Assembly (NCBI RefSeq): GCF_010686655.1
Contig: NZ_JAAGVY010000013.1
Location: 1-64,000, forward strand
Direction of reading: 5' to 3'
From: Cryomorpha ignava
Lineage (GTDB): Bacteria; Bacteroidota; Bacteroidia; Flavobacteriales_D; Cryomorphaceae
Length of the DNA: 64,000 bases
In this document: positions 18,983 through 27,402 of the stretch, piece by piece
How the letters are laid out: each line of letters opens with the position of its first letter
How positions within the stretch are numbered: the first letter of the stretch is position 1
Made by a program: the position numbers and the translations under genes
The notes under the pieces: generated by a model
What the model saw: only the letters and a program-made list of their open reading frames with translations
The model's database searches: none
What the model was told of the DNA's origin: nothing

Positions 18983-20125
18983 ATGAGTATGCGTTTTTCT
19001 TTCACCATTTCTGTCTTTCTTCTATCGTTCTTATCAATTTCTAAAGGGTACGCTATTCATACAGAGCCTGAATCAGTTAGGGATACGGCAACGGCTGTAG
19101 TTGTTTACAATGCCGATGCGCGCTTTTTGCCACAGGCAAATTATGGGGTTAAAGAATATACCAGAATGATTGATTCCCTTGTGGTGCTTGATACGGTGCC
19201 AGTTTCGTTGGTTAATCAATTGAGCGTTTACAGAATGTTGGCTGATAAAAATGCCGGCGAGCTCGAACTCGTAATTGACAGTATTTTCGATATGGAAAAT
19301 GTACCGCAACCGGTACTAAATGCCGTAAACATTTACATGACTACAATGGAAGATGCTTTGGCGCAACCTACTGGGTTATATGCTTATGTGCCAGAAAGCA
19401 CAGCGCCGCATCCTTCTGATTATTTTTACAAGGATTGGAATACGGAAGTACCAAATCCGTACCGAAATAACTTGAGCAAATTTGACTCTACACTGAAGTT
19501 AATGCTTGTTGATTCAGCTCAAAATTGTGGATATTATCCACCTTTTGAAGGTGTTGTAACATCTCATTTTGGATGGAGATACGGCCGCAACCACAATGGA
19601 ATTGATATTGATCTTGAAGTTTGGGATCCCGTTCATTCAGCTTTTGCAGGGGTGGTGCGTGTTGCTAAATATTACCAGGGTTTTGGAAGGGTAGTGGTGG
19701 TGCGCCATTACAACGGGCTGGAAACGCTTTACGCACATTTGCACAGATTTAAAGTGCGGCCTGGCGATATTATTGAAGCAGGCGATGTAGTAGGCCTTGG
19801 CGGAAGTTCTGGGCACTCCACAGGTAGCCATCTCCACTTCGAAGTTCGCTTTCAGGGCGTGCCCATCAAGCCGTCGTCTCTTATTGACTTTAAATCAAAT
19901 AAGATTAGAACCAATGTCGTAGCTTTGCAAAAGTCGGGTGCTTTTCTTGCCGTTGCCGCCGATAATGAAACCGGAGTAAAAAAGGTTTATGTTGTAAAGC
20001 AAGGTGATTACCTTTACAAAATCGCAGAGAAGTTTGGTACTTCTGTCGATAAGATTTGTACCTTGAATAATATTCAGTCAAAATCGAGTTTGGTGACTGG
20101 TCAAAAATTAATTATTGGCACTTAA
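18983..20125 (+). CDS. Secreted M23 peptidoglycan endopeptidase with LysM domain
   Basis: A 380-residue exported protein. Signal peptide, a poorly conserved region (25-180), an M23 domain (about 185-290) with zinc ligands in HNGIDID and HLHFEV, and a C-terminal LysM repeat (YVVKQGDYLYKIAEKFGTS...LNNI) that binds peptidoglycan. It should cut cross-links during cell-wall growth or division. A promoter-like TTG-N20-TAACTTTA ends directly before the ATG at 18983, so the Met at 18989 could be the real, leaderless start. Confidence 0.92.
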   Translation: MSMRFSFTISVFLLSFLSISKGYAIHTEPESVRDTATAVVVYNADARFLPQANYGVKEYTRMIDSLVVLDTVPVSLVNQLSVYRMLADKNAGELELVIDSIFDMENVPQPVLNAVNIYMTTMEDALAQPTGLYAYVPESTAPHPSDYFYKDWNTEVPNPYRNNLSKFDSTLKLMLVDSAQNCGYYPPFEGVVTSHFGWRYGRNHNGIDIDLEVWDPVHSAFAGVVRVAKYYQGFGRVVVVRHYNGLETLYAHLHRFKVRPGDIIEAGDVVGLGGSSGHSTGSHLHFEVRFQGVPIKPSSLIDFKSNKIRTNVVALQKSGAFLAVAADNETGVKKVYVVKQGDYLYKIAEKFGTSVDKICTLNNIQSKSSLVTGQKLIIGT

Positions 20126-20900
20126 AGTACTCATAAGGAGTCTTCTTCTCCTATTTTTATTCGCCTGGAGCGCAGAGCAAATCCTTGCTCAAAGTCAAAG
20201 AGAATCTATTGAATTAACTGCCGGAATAGAACTTCGCGGACTTTTTCCTGTTTCGTTTTTTACGATGGATTCGGTAAATCTGCTCGAAGCTGATAATAAT
20301 TTTAATGCCGTTTATTCTTACACCGGCGGAATTGGTTTTGGAGGGGTTATCCGGGTGAAATTTACCGAATTATGGAATCTCGAAACCGGGATCTACTACA
20401 CCCGTAGGAATTTTGAATACATAGTGCGCGACCCTTCCGTAAGTTTTAATGAATCTACTACCATGAGCACAATCGGCTACGAAATCCCTATTAAGGGCCT
20501 TGTTTATATTCAGATGGGAAAGCGGGTTTTTATGGATGTGGCCCTAGGCGTTTCTGCCGATTTCTTTGCCAGCGACACAGAAGTTCAGCGACTTAGTTAC
20601 AACATTCAAACATTTAAAAATGCTTGGGTGAGACTGGGTGTTCTGGGCAGCATTGGAGCTGAATATCGAACAGAAAAAGATGGTTATTTTTATCTGGGAG
20701 CCACTTTTCACCAGCCTTTTGGCAATACTTTTACTACCCAGGTTAATTATTTCCGCGACAATAAGGGTAGGGCCTACTTTCAAAATGGAGAAATAGATGG
20801 CACTTATTTTTCTGTTGATTTTAAATATTTATTTCCGCCAAAGCCTCCAAAGAAGGATAAAGTGAATCGTGTAATTCCCAACTGGAAGAATATGAGGTGA
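20115..20900 (+). CDS. Outer membrane beta-barrel protein
   Basis: A 261-residue exported protein with signal peptide (LLLLFLFAWSAEQILAQ) and alternating hydrophobic/aromatic strands typical of the small porin-like Bacteroidota barrels (GIGFGGVIRVKF, WNLETGIYYTRRNFEY, FYLGATFHQPFGN, FSVDFKYLFPPK). It starts with TTG at 20115, overlapping the M23 gene by 11 bp; no ATG would retain the signal peptide. Role unknown, perhaps linked to envelope assembly given the operon partner. Confidence 0.75.
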   Translation: MALKVLIRSLLLLFLFAWSAEQILAQSQRESIELTAGIELRGLFPVSFFTMDSVNLLEADNNFNAVYSYTGGIGFGGVIRVKFTELWNLETGIYYTRRNFEYIVRDPSVSFNESTTMSTIGYEIPIKGLVYIQMGKRVFMDVALGVSADFFASDTEVQRLSYNIQTFKNAWVRLGVLGSIGAEYRTEKDGYFYLGATFHQPFGNTFTTQVNYFRDNKGRAYFQNGEIDGTYFSVDFKYLFPPKPPKKDKVNRVIPNWKNMR

Positions 20901-20959
20901 AAATCGGCTGCCGGATCATAAAAATAATGACTGTCAAAGTAAAACGGCTCAATAAGCAT

Positions 20960-20997
20960 AAAAAAAGCCGATCCATTGCTGAATCGGCTTTCGAAAA
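20960..20997 (-). terminator. Terminator between the barrel gene and yceI-like gene
   Basis: AAAGCCGAT (20964-20972) pairs with ATCGGCTTT (20983-20991). The T tract follows the stem on the minus strand, so it mainly ends the MarR-YceI transcript; the plus-strand side lacks a T run. Confidence 0.75.
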
Positions 20998-21011
20998 AAT
21001 ATGATTTAGAA

Positions 21012-21623
21012 TTATTTTGTGCTTAGCACAAAGTTCATGTCAATATCATCATAGATAACCTTGTCGCCAAGTCCTTCAAAAAATGAAGAAGAACCATATT
21101 TAATGTCCCATTTACTGCGGTCTATTGTAATTTTTCCATTGGCCACAATTCCATTATCCCTTACTGCTACAAAGGCTGGGAATTCAACTTCGTGTGTAAT
21201 TCCTTTCAGCGTAAGCATACCCTTTACAGTATAATTTGGCATACGGTCTTTAGCGCCTTCAATTGGGGTAAAGCTCGTAGATTTAAATACTCCTTCCGGG
21301 TTCTCTTCGGTTGAAAAGAAATCCGGAGAGTGAAGATGTCCTTTAAGTTTCCCATTCATTTCAGCATCCTGAATGTCAGTTACTTCAATGGTTGTCATGT
21401 TCATTGTCATCATAGCTTCTACAGGAATTCCGTCTTTTACTGTTACGGTTCCGTCTTTAAGCATTAAAGTTCCGGTATGCATTCCGGTCACTTTTTTACC
21501 TGTCCAGAAAATGGTACTTTTTTCGGTATTCACGGTATGCGTTGTCTTCTCGGTGTCGCCGTTTCCGGCAAATGTACTTACTGCAATCAGAGCAGCTGTA
21601 ATTGTTGTTAGAATCGTTTTCAT
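21012..21623 (-). CDS. YceI-family periplasmic lipid-binding protein
   Basis: A 203-residue protein with signal peptide (ending TFAG) and the YceI lipocalin-like barrel: STIFWTGKKVTGMHTGTL, LKGHLHSPDFF, FKSTSFTP, VKGMLTLKGITHEVEFP, KITIDRSKWDIKYGS. YceI proteins bind polyisoprenoid or similar amphiphiles in the periplasm. Located 16 bp after the MarR gene on the same strand, so probably under its control. Confidence 0.94.
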   Translation of the reverse strand: MKTILTTITAALIAVSTFAGNGDTEKTTHTVNTEKSTIFWTGKKVTGMHTGTLMLKDGTVTVKDGIPVEAMMTMNMTTIEVTDIQDAEMNGKLKGHLHSPDFFSTEENPEGVFKSTSFTPIEGAKDRMPNYTVKGMLTLKGITHEVEFPAFVAVRDNGIVANGKITIDRSKWDIKYGSSSFFEGLGDKVIYDDIDMNFVLSTK

Positions 21624-21639
21624 CTTTTTTTTATTTGGT

Positions 21640-22089
21640 TTATGATCTAAGCTTGTTTAATAAGCGATTTAATTCTTTGTTTTCGGCATCATCTAATTTG
21701 TCAGTCTTCTTGTGTATGGCATAGACTTCCTTTGTGCAATTTGTCAACAAATCTATGCCTGTTTGGGTAAGTACCACGTCAACTTGTCGGCGATCTTTTG
21801 GACATTCGCTCCGCACTACCAAATCTTTTGAGCGCAATTTTTCTACTATTCTCGAAGCGTTTGAGCTTTTATCAATCATGCGCTCAATAAGCATATTCAC
21901 CGTTGCAGGTTTGGGATACTGACCTTTTAGTATGCGCAGCACATTGTACTGCTGCATGGAAATATCATACTTTTTAAAAACACCCATCTGTATATATGTC
22001 AGCCAACTGCTGGTATATAAAATATTTACTATGGCGCGTTCGCGCTCATTGGCAAATTCTTTTTGATGAATGGCTTGTTCAATTTCCAT
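21640..22089 (-). CDS. MarR-family transcriptional regulator
   Basis: A 149-residue winged-helix regulator: helices around ISMQQYNVLRILKG, recognition region TVNMLIERMIDKSSNASRIVEKLRSK and the wing DRRQVDVVLTQTG. MarR proteins are dimers that repress their own promoter until a ligand binds. A 27-bp palindrome directly upstream is the likely operator, and YceI is the likely regulated partner. Confidence 0.93.
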   Translation of the reverse strand: MEIEQAIHQKEFANERERAIVNILYTSSWLTYIQMGVFKKYDISMQQYNVLRILKGQYPKPATVNMLIERMIDKSSNASRIVEKLRSKDLVVRSECPKDRRQVDVVLTQTGIDLLTNCTKEVYAIHKKTDKLDDAENKELNRLLNKLRS

Positions 22090-22093
22090 ACTG

Positions 22094-22127
22094 CAAATAT
22101 ATGTAGGTACATTTAATTTACCTACAT
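22094..22127. promoter_or_regulatory. MarR operator palindrome and marR -7 element
   Basis: ATGTAGGTA (22101-22109), 9 bp, TACCTACAT (22119-22127) is a perfect 9-bp inverted repeat. On the minus strand TATATTTG (22094-22101) is the -7 element of the marR gene and touches the palindrome, so a bound dimer would block this promoter. It also lies 18 bp from the divergent promoter of the MutS-like gene. Confidence 0.75.
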
Positions 22128-22144
22128 CTTATTGATAAATAAAA

Positions 22145-22174
22145 TTGATAAGGTCATTGCAATCCTTACTTTTG
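22145..22174 (+). promoter_or_regulatory. Promoter of the MutS-like gene
   Basis: TTG (22145-22147), 19 bp, TACTTTTG (22167-22174) is an exact consensus match ending 5 bp before the ATG at 22180. This places the start at 22180 with a nearly leaderless mRNA. Confidence 0.85.
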
Positions 22175-22179
22175 CAGCG

Positions 22180-23958
22180 ATGAATGCAAAAGAATATTTT
22201 GGTCAATTGAGCAGTAAGACTGCCGATGTTATAAAGAAACTCAAGTCTCAACTTCTCAAAAACTCGCTTGTTCGCCTTTTCGTATTTTTTATTGCGGTGG
22301 CTGGTGTTTACTTCTTTTGGGGAAATACTACTATTATTTTCATAGTCGTTCTCATGTCTATAGCCGCTTTTTTAGTTTTGGTGCGTTATCATTCCGATTT
22401 AAAATCGAAGTTGAAAGTAGAGCAGGCGGTATTGTCAAATTGCGAAGACGAAATAAGAATTTTAAATGGCGATTGGCGAGACCGCGAAGAAGGAAAAGAA
22501 TTTATAGATTCTGATCATTCATACGCTGCAGATCTAAATGTTTTTGGCAAACACGGAATCTTTCAATACCTGAACCGAACCAAAACCAATTTAGCGAAAA
22601 CCCGTATCGCCGAATGGCTAAAGTCTCCTTTAATAAAACCCGAAGAGATTGAAAAAGAGCAAGAAATAATAGCCGAACTGGCAAAACATCCTGGTTTTTT
22701 AATGCGCTTATTGGCTTACGCCGAATTTTTGAAAGCCGATGCTCAACTTTTTGCAAATCTGGAAATCTGGTCGAAAGAGAAGGAGTTCAAACGCAGCAAG
22801 GCATTCTGGGCATTCACCAATTATTTTGTGCCCGCGTATGCCATAGTTTCTACCATACTTTTTTCTCTAGATATTTTAACCTTTAATCTATATCTGCTCA
22901 CTTTAATTTTGCCTGGCGCATTGGTGGGAATGAAGCTAGCAGAGCATCAGAAACGATTTACCAAATTGCTTGAAATCCTTTTTCACGCCGATCAGTTCGG
23001 GTCAATGCTTGAGCTCATCAAATCAGAAAAATTTGAATCTAAAGCCGTGCAAGAGTTGCTTTTAAACATGTCGCTCGAAAAAAGCACAAAGGGGATTGCT
23101 GAATTGCGAAAAATTGTTGGTGCAGTTGAAAGCCGAAACAATGTATTGGTCTCTATAGTACTTAACTTATTGCTTATGTGGGATTTTCACACCGCGCGTC
23201 GGTTAAACAAGTGGAAAGAGACTTATGCATCGCAGGTACCACAGTGGCTTTTACTCGCAAATACATTTGAAACTTACGCCTCATTCGCCATTTTCGTGTA
23301 CAATCATCCAGCCTATAAGTACGCTGAATTTACGAATAAGCAAGATTTTGAAATGGACAATGCACGCCATATTTTAATGAACGAGAGCGCTGTTGCAAAC
23401 TCACTTCAAATTGCTAATTCAAAACGTTTTTTTATCATTACAGGTGCAAATATGGCCGGCAAAAGCACTTACCTGCGCACAATAGGTACAAACCTGATAT
23501 TGGCCATGCGCGGCTTACCAGTAAATGTTTCTGCAATGCGGTTTAAGCCTACCCAATTATTTACTTCTATGCTCGCCGCCGATTCTTTGGGTGACAATGA
23601 ATCTTATTTTTTTAATGAGCTAAAGCGCTTGCGCCAGATGACTGATAAGCTTGAAGCCGGCCAGCCACTTTTTGTCATTCTAGACGAGATTTTAAAAGGT
23701 ACAAACTCTGTAGATAAAGCCGAAGGTTCAAAAAAGTTTATGGAAAAGCTACTTAAGCTACCAGTAAAAGGGCTTATCGCTACCCACGATCTTTCGCTAT
23801 GCAACTTAAGCGAGTTACACCCACAGGAAATTGAAAATAAAAAGTTTGAGGTGCGCTTTGATGGCGACGAACTAGCTTTTGATTACAAACTCGAATCAGG
23901 CGTATGCCAAAATATGAATGCCAGTTTTTTATTGAAAAAAATGGGCTTAACCGAGTAA
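22180..23958 (+). CDS. Membrane-anchored MutS-related ATPase
   Basis: A 592-residue protein. The C-terminal third is a MutS-type ABC ATPase: Walker A GANMAGKSTYLRT, then LGDNESYFFNELKRL (signature region), Walker B FVILDEILKGTNS and the switch ATHDLSL. It lacks the mismatch-recognition and connector domains of MutS, and has instead two hydrophobic helices near the N-terminus (about 30-70) and another pair in the lever region (about 210-255). It is therefore unlikely to be the replication mismatch-repair enzyme; similar proteins occur through the Bacteroidota with no defined role. An MscS channel gene follows 22 bp later. Confidence 0.85.
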   Translation: MNAKEYFGQLSSKTADVIKKLKSQLLKNSLVRLFVFFIAVAGVYFFWGNTTIIFIVVLMSIAAFLVLVRYHSDLKSKLKVEQAVLSNCEDEIRILNGDWRDREEGKEFIDSDHSYAADLNVFGKHGIFQYLNRTKTNLAKTRIAEWLKSPLIKPEEIEKEQEIIAELAKHPGFLMRLLAYAEFLKADAQLFANLEIWSKEKEFKRSKAFWAFTNYFVPAYAIVSTILFSLDILTFNLYLLTLILPGALVGMKLAEHQKRFTKLLEILFHADQFGSMLELIKSEKFESKAVQELLLNMSLEKSTKGIAELRKIVGAVESRNNVLVSIVLNLLLMWDFHTARRLNKWKETYASQVPQWLLLANTFETYASFAIFVYNHPAYKYAEFTNKQDFEMDNARHILMNESAVANSLQIANSKRFFIITGANMAGKSTYLRTIGTNLILAMRGLPVNVSAMRFKPTQLFTSMLAADSLGDNESYFFNELKRLRQMTDKLEAGQPLFVILDEILKGTNSVDKAEGSKKFMEKLLKLPVKGLIATHDLSLCNLSELHPQEIENKKFEVRFDGDELAFDYKLESGVCQNMNASFLLKKMGLTE

Positions 23959-23980
23959 CACAGTTTTTAAAATCATTATT

Positions 23981-24820
23981 ATGGACAAAGAATTTTGGTT
24001 GGAAATAAAATCACAGGTTATTACTTATCTGACTGCGATAGGTCCTAAGATTCTCTTCGCAATTTTAGCTTTCATTATCGGTGTTTTTCTGATAAAGATA
24101 CTCATGCGTGTACTTAAGCGCGGATTGAAAAAATCTAGAGTTGAACTGTCATTAAAAACCTTTATTGAGAGCCTGAGTATATTTTTATTTTATGGGTTTT
24201 TAATCTTTGGGGTGGGCTCAATAATGGGAATAGAAACCACCTCGTTTTTAGCTGTATTTGGTGCAGTCGGTATTGCAATTGCCCTGGCATTGCAAGGCAG
24301 CCTTGCCAACTTTGCCGGAGGAGTTTTAATATTGGTTTTTAAGCCATTTAAAGTAAATGACCTCATACAAGTGAATGGTAATATTGGGTTTGTTCAGCAA
24401 ATAGATATTTTATACACCCGAATCAAAACCTTTGATGGCAGAATAATCACAATGCCAAATGGAAATGTGTCTAACAGTGATGTTGACAACCGAACAATGG
24501 AGAAATACCGACGCGTAGATTTAGACCTCAGGTTTAATTTTGAAGAGAATATAGATGAGCTTAGAATTCTGGTTACGGGTGCTCTTAGAAAGCATCCACA
24601 ACTGGTTCAAGATCTCCCGGTAGAATTATATTTTAATGAAATAGGCGAATCTGACATGAGGTTTAAGGCTCGCTGCTGGGTTGAATCTGTAGATTATTGG
24701 CCGCTTTATTGGGAATTGCTCGAAGGTGTAAAGAAAGACCTTGATGCGAACGGAATTAAAATTCCAATTCCGAAGAAAGAGGTTTTTCAAGGGGATCCGA
24801 CTATTGCTCTTAAAAAGTAA
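23981..24820 (+). CDS. Small-conductance mechanosensitive channel (MscS)
   Basis: A 279-residue channel of classical MscS length: three N-terminal helices, the pore helix with its glycine/alanine pattern (FGAVGIAIALALQGSLANFAGGV), the beta domain (FKVNDLIQVNGNIGFVQQID, RIITMPNGNVSNSDVDN) and the alpha/beta vestibule. All regions are intact. It is encoded directly behind the membrane-anchored MutS-like gene and is probably co-transcribed. The 130 bp after it contain nothing recognisable. Confidence 0.95.
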   Translation: MDKEFWLEIKSQVITYLTAIGPKILFAILAFIIGVFLIKILMRVLKRGLKKSRVELSLKTFIESLSIFLFYGFLIFGVGSIMGIETTSFLAVFGAVGIAIALALQGSLANFAGGVLILVFKPFKVNDLIQVNGNIGFVQQIDILYTRIKTFDGRIITMPNGNVSNSDVDNRTMEKYRRVDLDLRFNFEENIDELRILVTGALRKHPQLVQDLPVELYFNEIGESDMRFKARCWVESVDYWPLYWELLEGVKKDLDANGIKIPIPKKEVFQGDPTIALKK

Positions 24821-24951
24821 AGAATAATTTCTTTAAACTTTGTGTGATGAGTCGTGTGGTATAAGAAATATCAACATATTTGCTTCTTCTCGAAGACAGG
24901 TTTCAGAAAGTTGATCTTTCTAACACCTTGGATAATCGTTTTGACAATTGA

Positions 24952-25428
24952 TCATTTTTGATCTACTGTACACTTGTCTTTATAAATTTTAGGTGAAATT
25001 TCTTCCCAGTCAATTACCAAGAAGCTGGAATTATCATTGTTCTGGCGTATTGACTTTAAAACTTTGTAGTCAAAGTTTAGAAAGGTGAAAAAGCCTGCCT
25101 TAATTTCAACATCCTTTATCATAATTTCATACTCGAAAAGACCAGTTAGTTTTGTGTTATAAAGACCGGAAAGTAAATTAGTATCTTCTTCAATTTCACA
25201 GAATCCGCGATCAGTTTGAACAAATTTCTTAATGTTTTCAATTTGATTCTTATCACTAAATAATTGAAATAGAAGATTTTCTATTCTGATAGAATCGGGT
25301 AAATTTCGGCAAGAAACACTTAATCGACCATCATCCTTGTCATTTTGCGCTAATGGATATGAAGCTGCGTTATAAAACAAAAAAGGCACTAGAATAAATA
25401 ACAAGCTTAGCATATAATTCATGTTCAC
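24952..25428 (-). CDS. Hypothetical exported protein
   Basis: A 158-residue protein with an N-terminal signal peptide (LSLLFILVPFLFYNAASYPLA) and an otherwise unrecognised, charged, beta-rich sequence. Four cysteines follow the signal (CRNLPD, FCEIEE and CTVDQK among them), allowing disulfides in the periplasm. Neighbours are unrelated and the gene is single. No function is proposed. Confidence 0.6.
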   Translation of the reverse strand: MNMNYMLSLLFILVPFLFYNAASYPLAQNDKDDGRLSVSCRNLPDSIRIENLLFQLFSDKNQIENIKKFVQTDRGFCEIEEDTNLLSGLYNTKLTGLFEYEIMIKDVEIKAGFFTFLNFDYKVLKSIRQNNDNSSFLVIDWEEISPKIYKDKCTVDQK

Positions 25429-25517
25429 AACTTACAATTAGACACTTTCAAGACAAGTGCACCACGGGTTACAGATTAAGCCAAACGCAAAATATAATCA
25501 TTCTTGGTTGACACCGA

Positions 25518-27302
25518 TTATTTTACGACCATAAGAGGAATAGAATGAACTCCAAACTCTCCTTCTATTACTACTTTATATGCTCCGGCTGAATACTCGT
25601 CTACAAAAAGAGAGAAACGTTTGTCTCCATTTACCACACCGCTATAAACAGTTTCTACCAGCCTTCCCGCAATATCTGTAATGTAAATCTTTACATGAAT
25701 AGGCTGCTGCGTTATTACAGGAATGCTCACCAAACTGCTGGCGGGATTTGGGTAAACCGGATTTAATTTTACGGCTGTAACCTGCTCAATTCCTACCGAA
25801 TTACCAAGTATTTTAAAAGACCAAAACCCAAGCGGAGCAACAATGGGTCGCACCTGAATTTTACCACTCGCCGCTTCGCCACTCAAATAATATTCAATAA
25901 CAGTTCCTACTGGCATAGGTGGTATACTTTGAGAAAATTCGCTTGCATTTGCTGTACCGGCAATCATGTTGATCTCTTCAAATCCAATTTCTCCCTCCAC
26001 GCGCCAGTGCAGTGTCGCCATCGAAATACCCGACCTATGTTCCATTGATGCAGCCACCTCATACGAATTCGCATCATCATACGTGTCTGCGAGAGGCTGG
26101 TGAGTAATCAGCAGGGGATCGCTTACACCAACACTATGTGTAATGCAGTGTATCGCTCCGGCAGCTGCTATTATTGCTTCGGGATTGTTATCGCAATCTA
26201 TTGGTATTAAATTATATCCGGGCAAAAGCTCTGCGTAAATTCTTGCAGCAGTCGTGTCATATTGCTCCCGGTAAGAAGGGTAGAGGTATGATTTATTGAC
26301 AAAAACACCATTGGTATAAGTGCGGTAATAACCGGCAGGATTGTCGTCGGGATAAAGTCCGCTGCTGCTATTAGGCATGGGTATACGCACTACTTTATAA
26401 TCGCTGTTAAAATAAGATAGAAATGCGTTGACCACATAATCTATGTTTGCATTAATCTGCGGACCATCTGCTATTCCGGGTGGGTATTCTCCAACGAGCA
26501 AAGTCTCCTCATCGATAATTTTGAGGTGCATATCAATATGGTTTATGATATCATATTGCAATGCCGTCATTTTTATAAAATGTGATATCCCTTGAAATTC
26601 CTGAAAGATGTCATCAATATCTGTTTCGCTTTTTACGGAAACATTATATGGGTTTCCGAGCTCATTTTCTTCTAGAACCAATTCGCTTGCCCACGCTGTT
26701 CCCTGCCCGTCGCTCATAAAATTACCTCCCGTATTTACCAAATCGGTGGGAGAGGAGGTAGTACTGTATAAATTCAGCCCCATGTGATCTGCAAGTTCTT
26801 GCGGAATTACATCATCATCAGGTCTTGGGCGATTGTATATCCAGTCAACTAAAAGCAAGGTGTCAACACGATTGCCATACACCGTATTTGCGCCATAGTC
26901 GCGTATCCATATACTGTTAAGATCTACATTTACAAAATCAATATTATCAAGATTATTTAAGGGGCCACCGGCTTGACTTCCGGTTAGGTAGTTTTCGGCA
27001 CTGCCGCAGTTTTCACAAAAAATAATCACTTTACATTCTTCTTTTGCCGCGCGTACTATCTGCTTTAAAATTCCGGGGTAGCCGGTCCATGAAACGGTTA
27101 AAGCCTGAATTTCTTCCCATTCGGCCATGGTACGCAAATTCTCAAATTCGGGAGGGGTTTCTATTCCGCGATTTGTTGGGAAATGGTAGGTCTTCATTGC
27201 TTCTACTTCGTCAGATGTCAAAAATCTGGGGAGTATTGTTTCGCTTTGCGCGAAAAGGATATTTGCGCTTAGCGCGAAAATAAGTGAGTAAAGTATTTTC
27301 AT
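25518..27302 (-). CDS. Secreted agmatine/peptidyl-arginine deiminase-family protein with T9SS signal
   Basis: A 594-residue exported enzyme of the PAD_porph family. After the signal peptide (ending LFAQ) the catalytic residues of guanidine-modifying deiminases can be placed: D135 in WIRDYG, H255 and D257 in NHIDMH, and nucleophile C386 in AIHCITHS. The last 85 residues are a type A T9SS sorting domain (YPNPASSLVSI, DIAGRLVETV, GAYKVVI). The layout recalls the Porphyromonas peptidyl-arginine deiminase; whether it acts on protein arginine or agmatine cannot be decided from sequence. Confidence 0.85.
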   Translation of the reverse strand: MKILYSLIFALSANILFAQSETILPRFLTSDEVEAMKTYHFPTNRGIETPPEFENLRTMAEWEEIQALTVSWTGYPGILKQIVRAAKEECKVIIFCENCGSAENYLTGSQAGGPLNNLDNIDFVNVDLNSIWIRDYGANTVYGNRVDTLLLVDWIYNRPRPDDDVIPQELADHMGLNLYSTTSSPTDLVNTGGNFMSDGQGTAWASELVLEENELGNPYNVSVKSETDIDDIFQEFQGISHFIKMTALQYDIINHIDMHLKIIDEETLLVGEYPPGIADGPQINANIDYVVNAFLSYFNSDYKVVRIPMPNSSSGLYPDDNPAGYYRTYTNGVFVNKSYLYPSYREQYDTTAARIYAELLPGYNLIPIDCDNNPEAIIAAAGAIHCITHSVGVSDPLLITHQPLADTYDDANSYEVAASMEHRSGISMATLHWRVEGEIGFEEINMIAGTANASEFSQSIPPMPVGTVIEYYLSGEAASGKIQVRPIVAPLGFWSFKILGNSVGIEQVTAVKLNPVYPNPASSLVSIPVITQQPIHVKIYITDIAGRLVETVYSGVVNGDKRFSLFVDEYSAGAYKVVIEGEFGVHSIPLMVVK

Positions 27303-27339
27303 AAGTCATGCAAGATAGGCTTTTATGAAAATCTAGAAC

Positions 27340-27367
27340 CAAAAAAGACCCGAATTTTTTCGGGTCT
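27340..27367 (-). terminator. Terminator of the BlaI-M56 operon
   Basis: AGACCCGAA (27346-27354), 4-base loop, TTCGGGTCT (27359-27367): a perfect 9-bp stem, followed on the minus strand by a T tract. It lies 36 bp after the M56 stop. Confidence 0.85.
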
Positions 27368-27402
27368 ATAAAAAAGATCACTAAAACAAATCTGTCAAAA
27401 AG

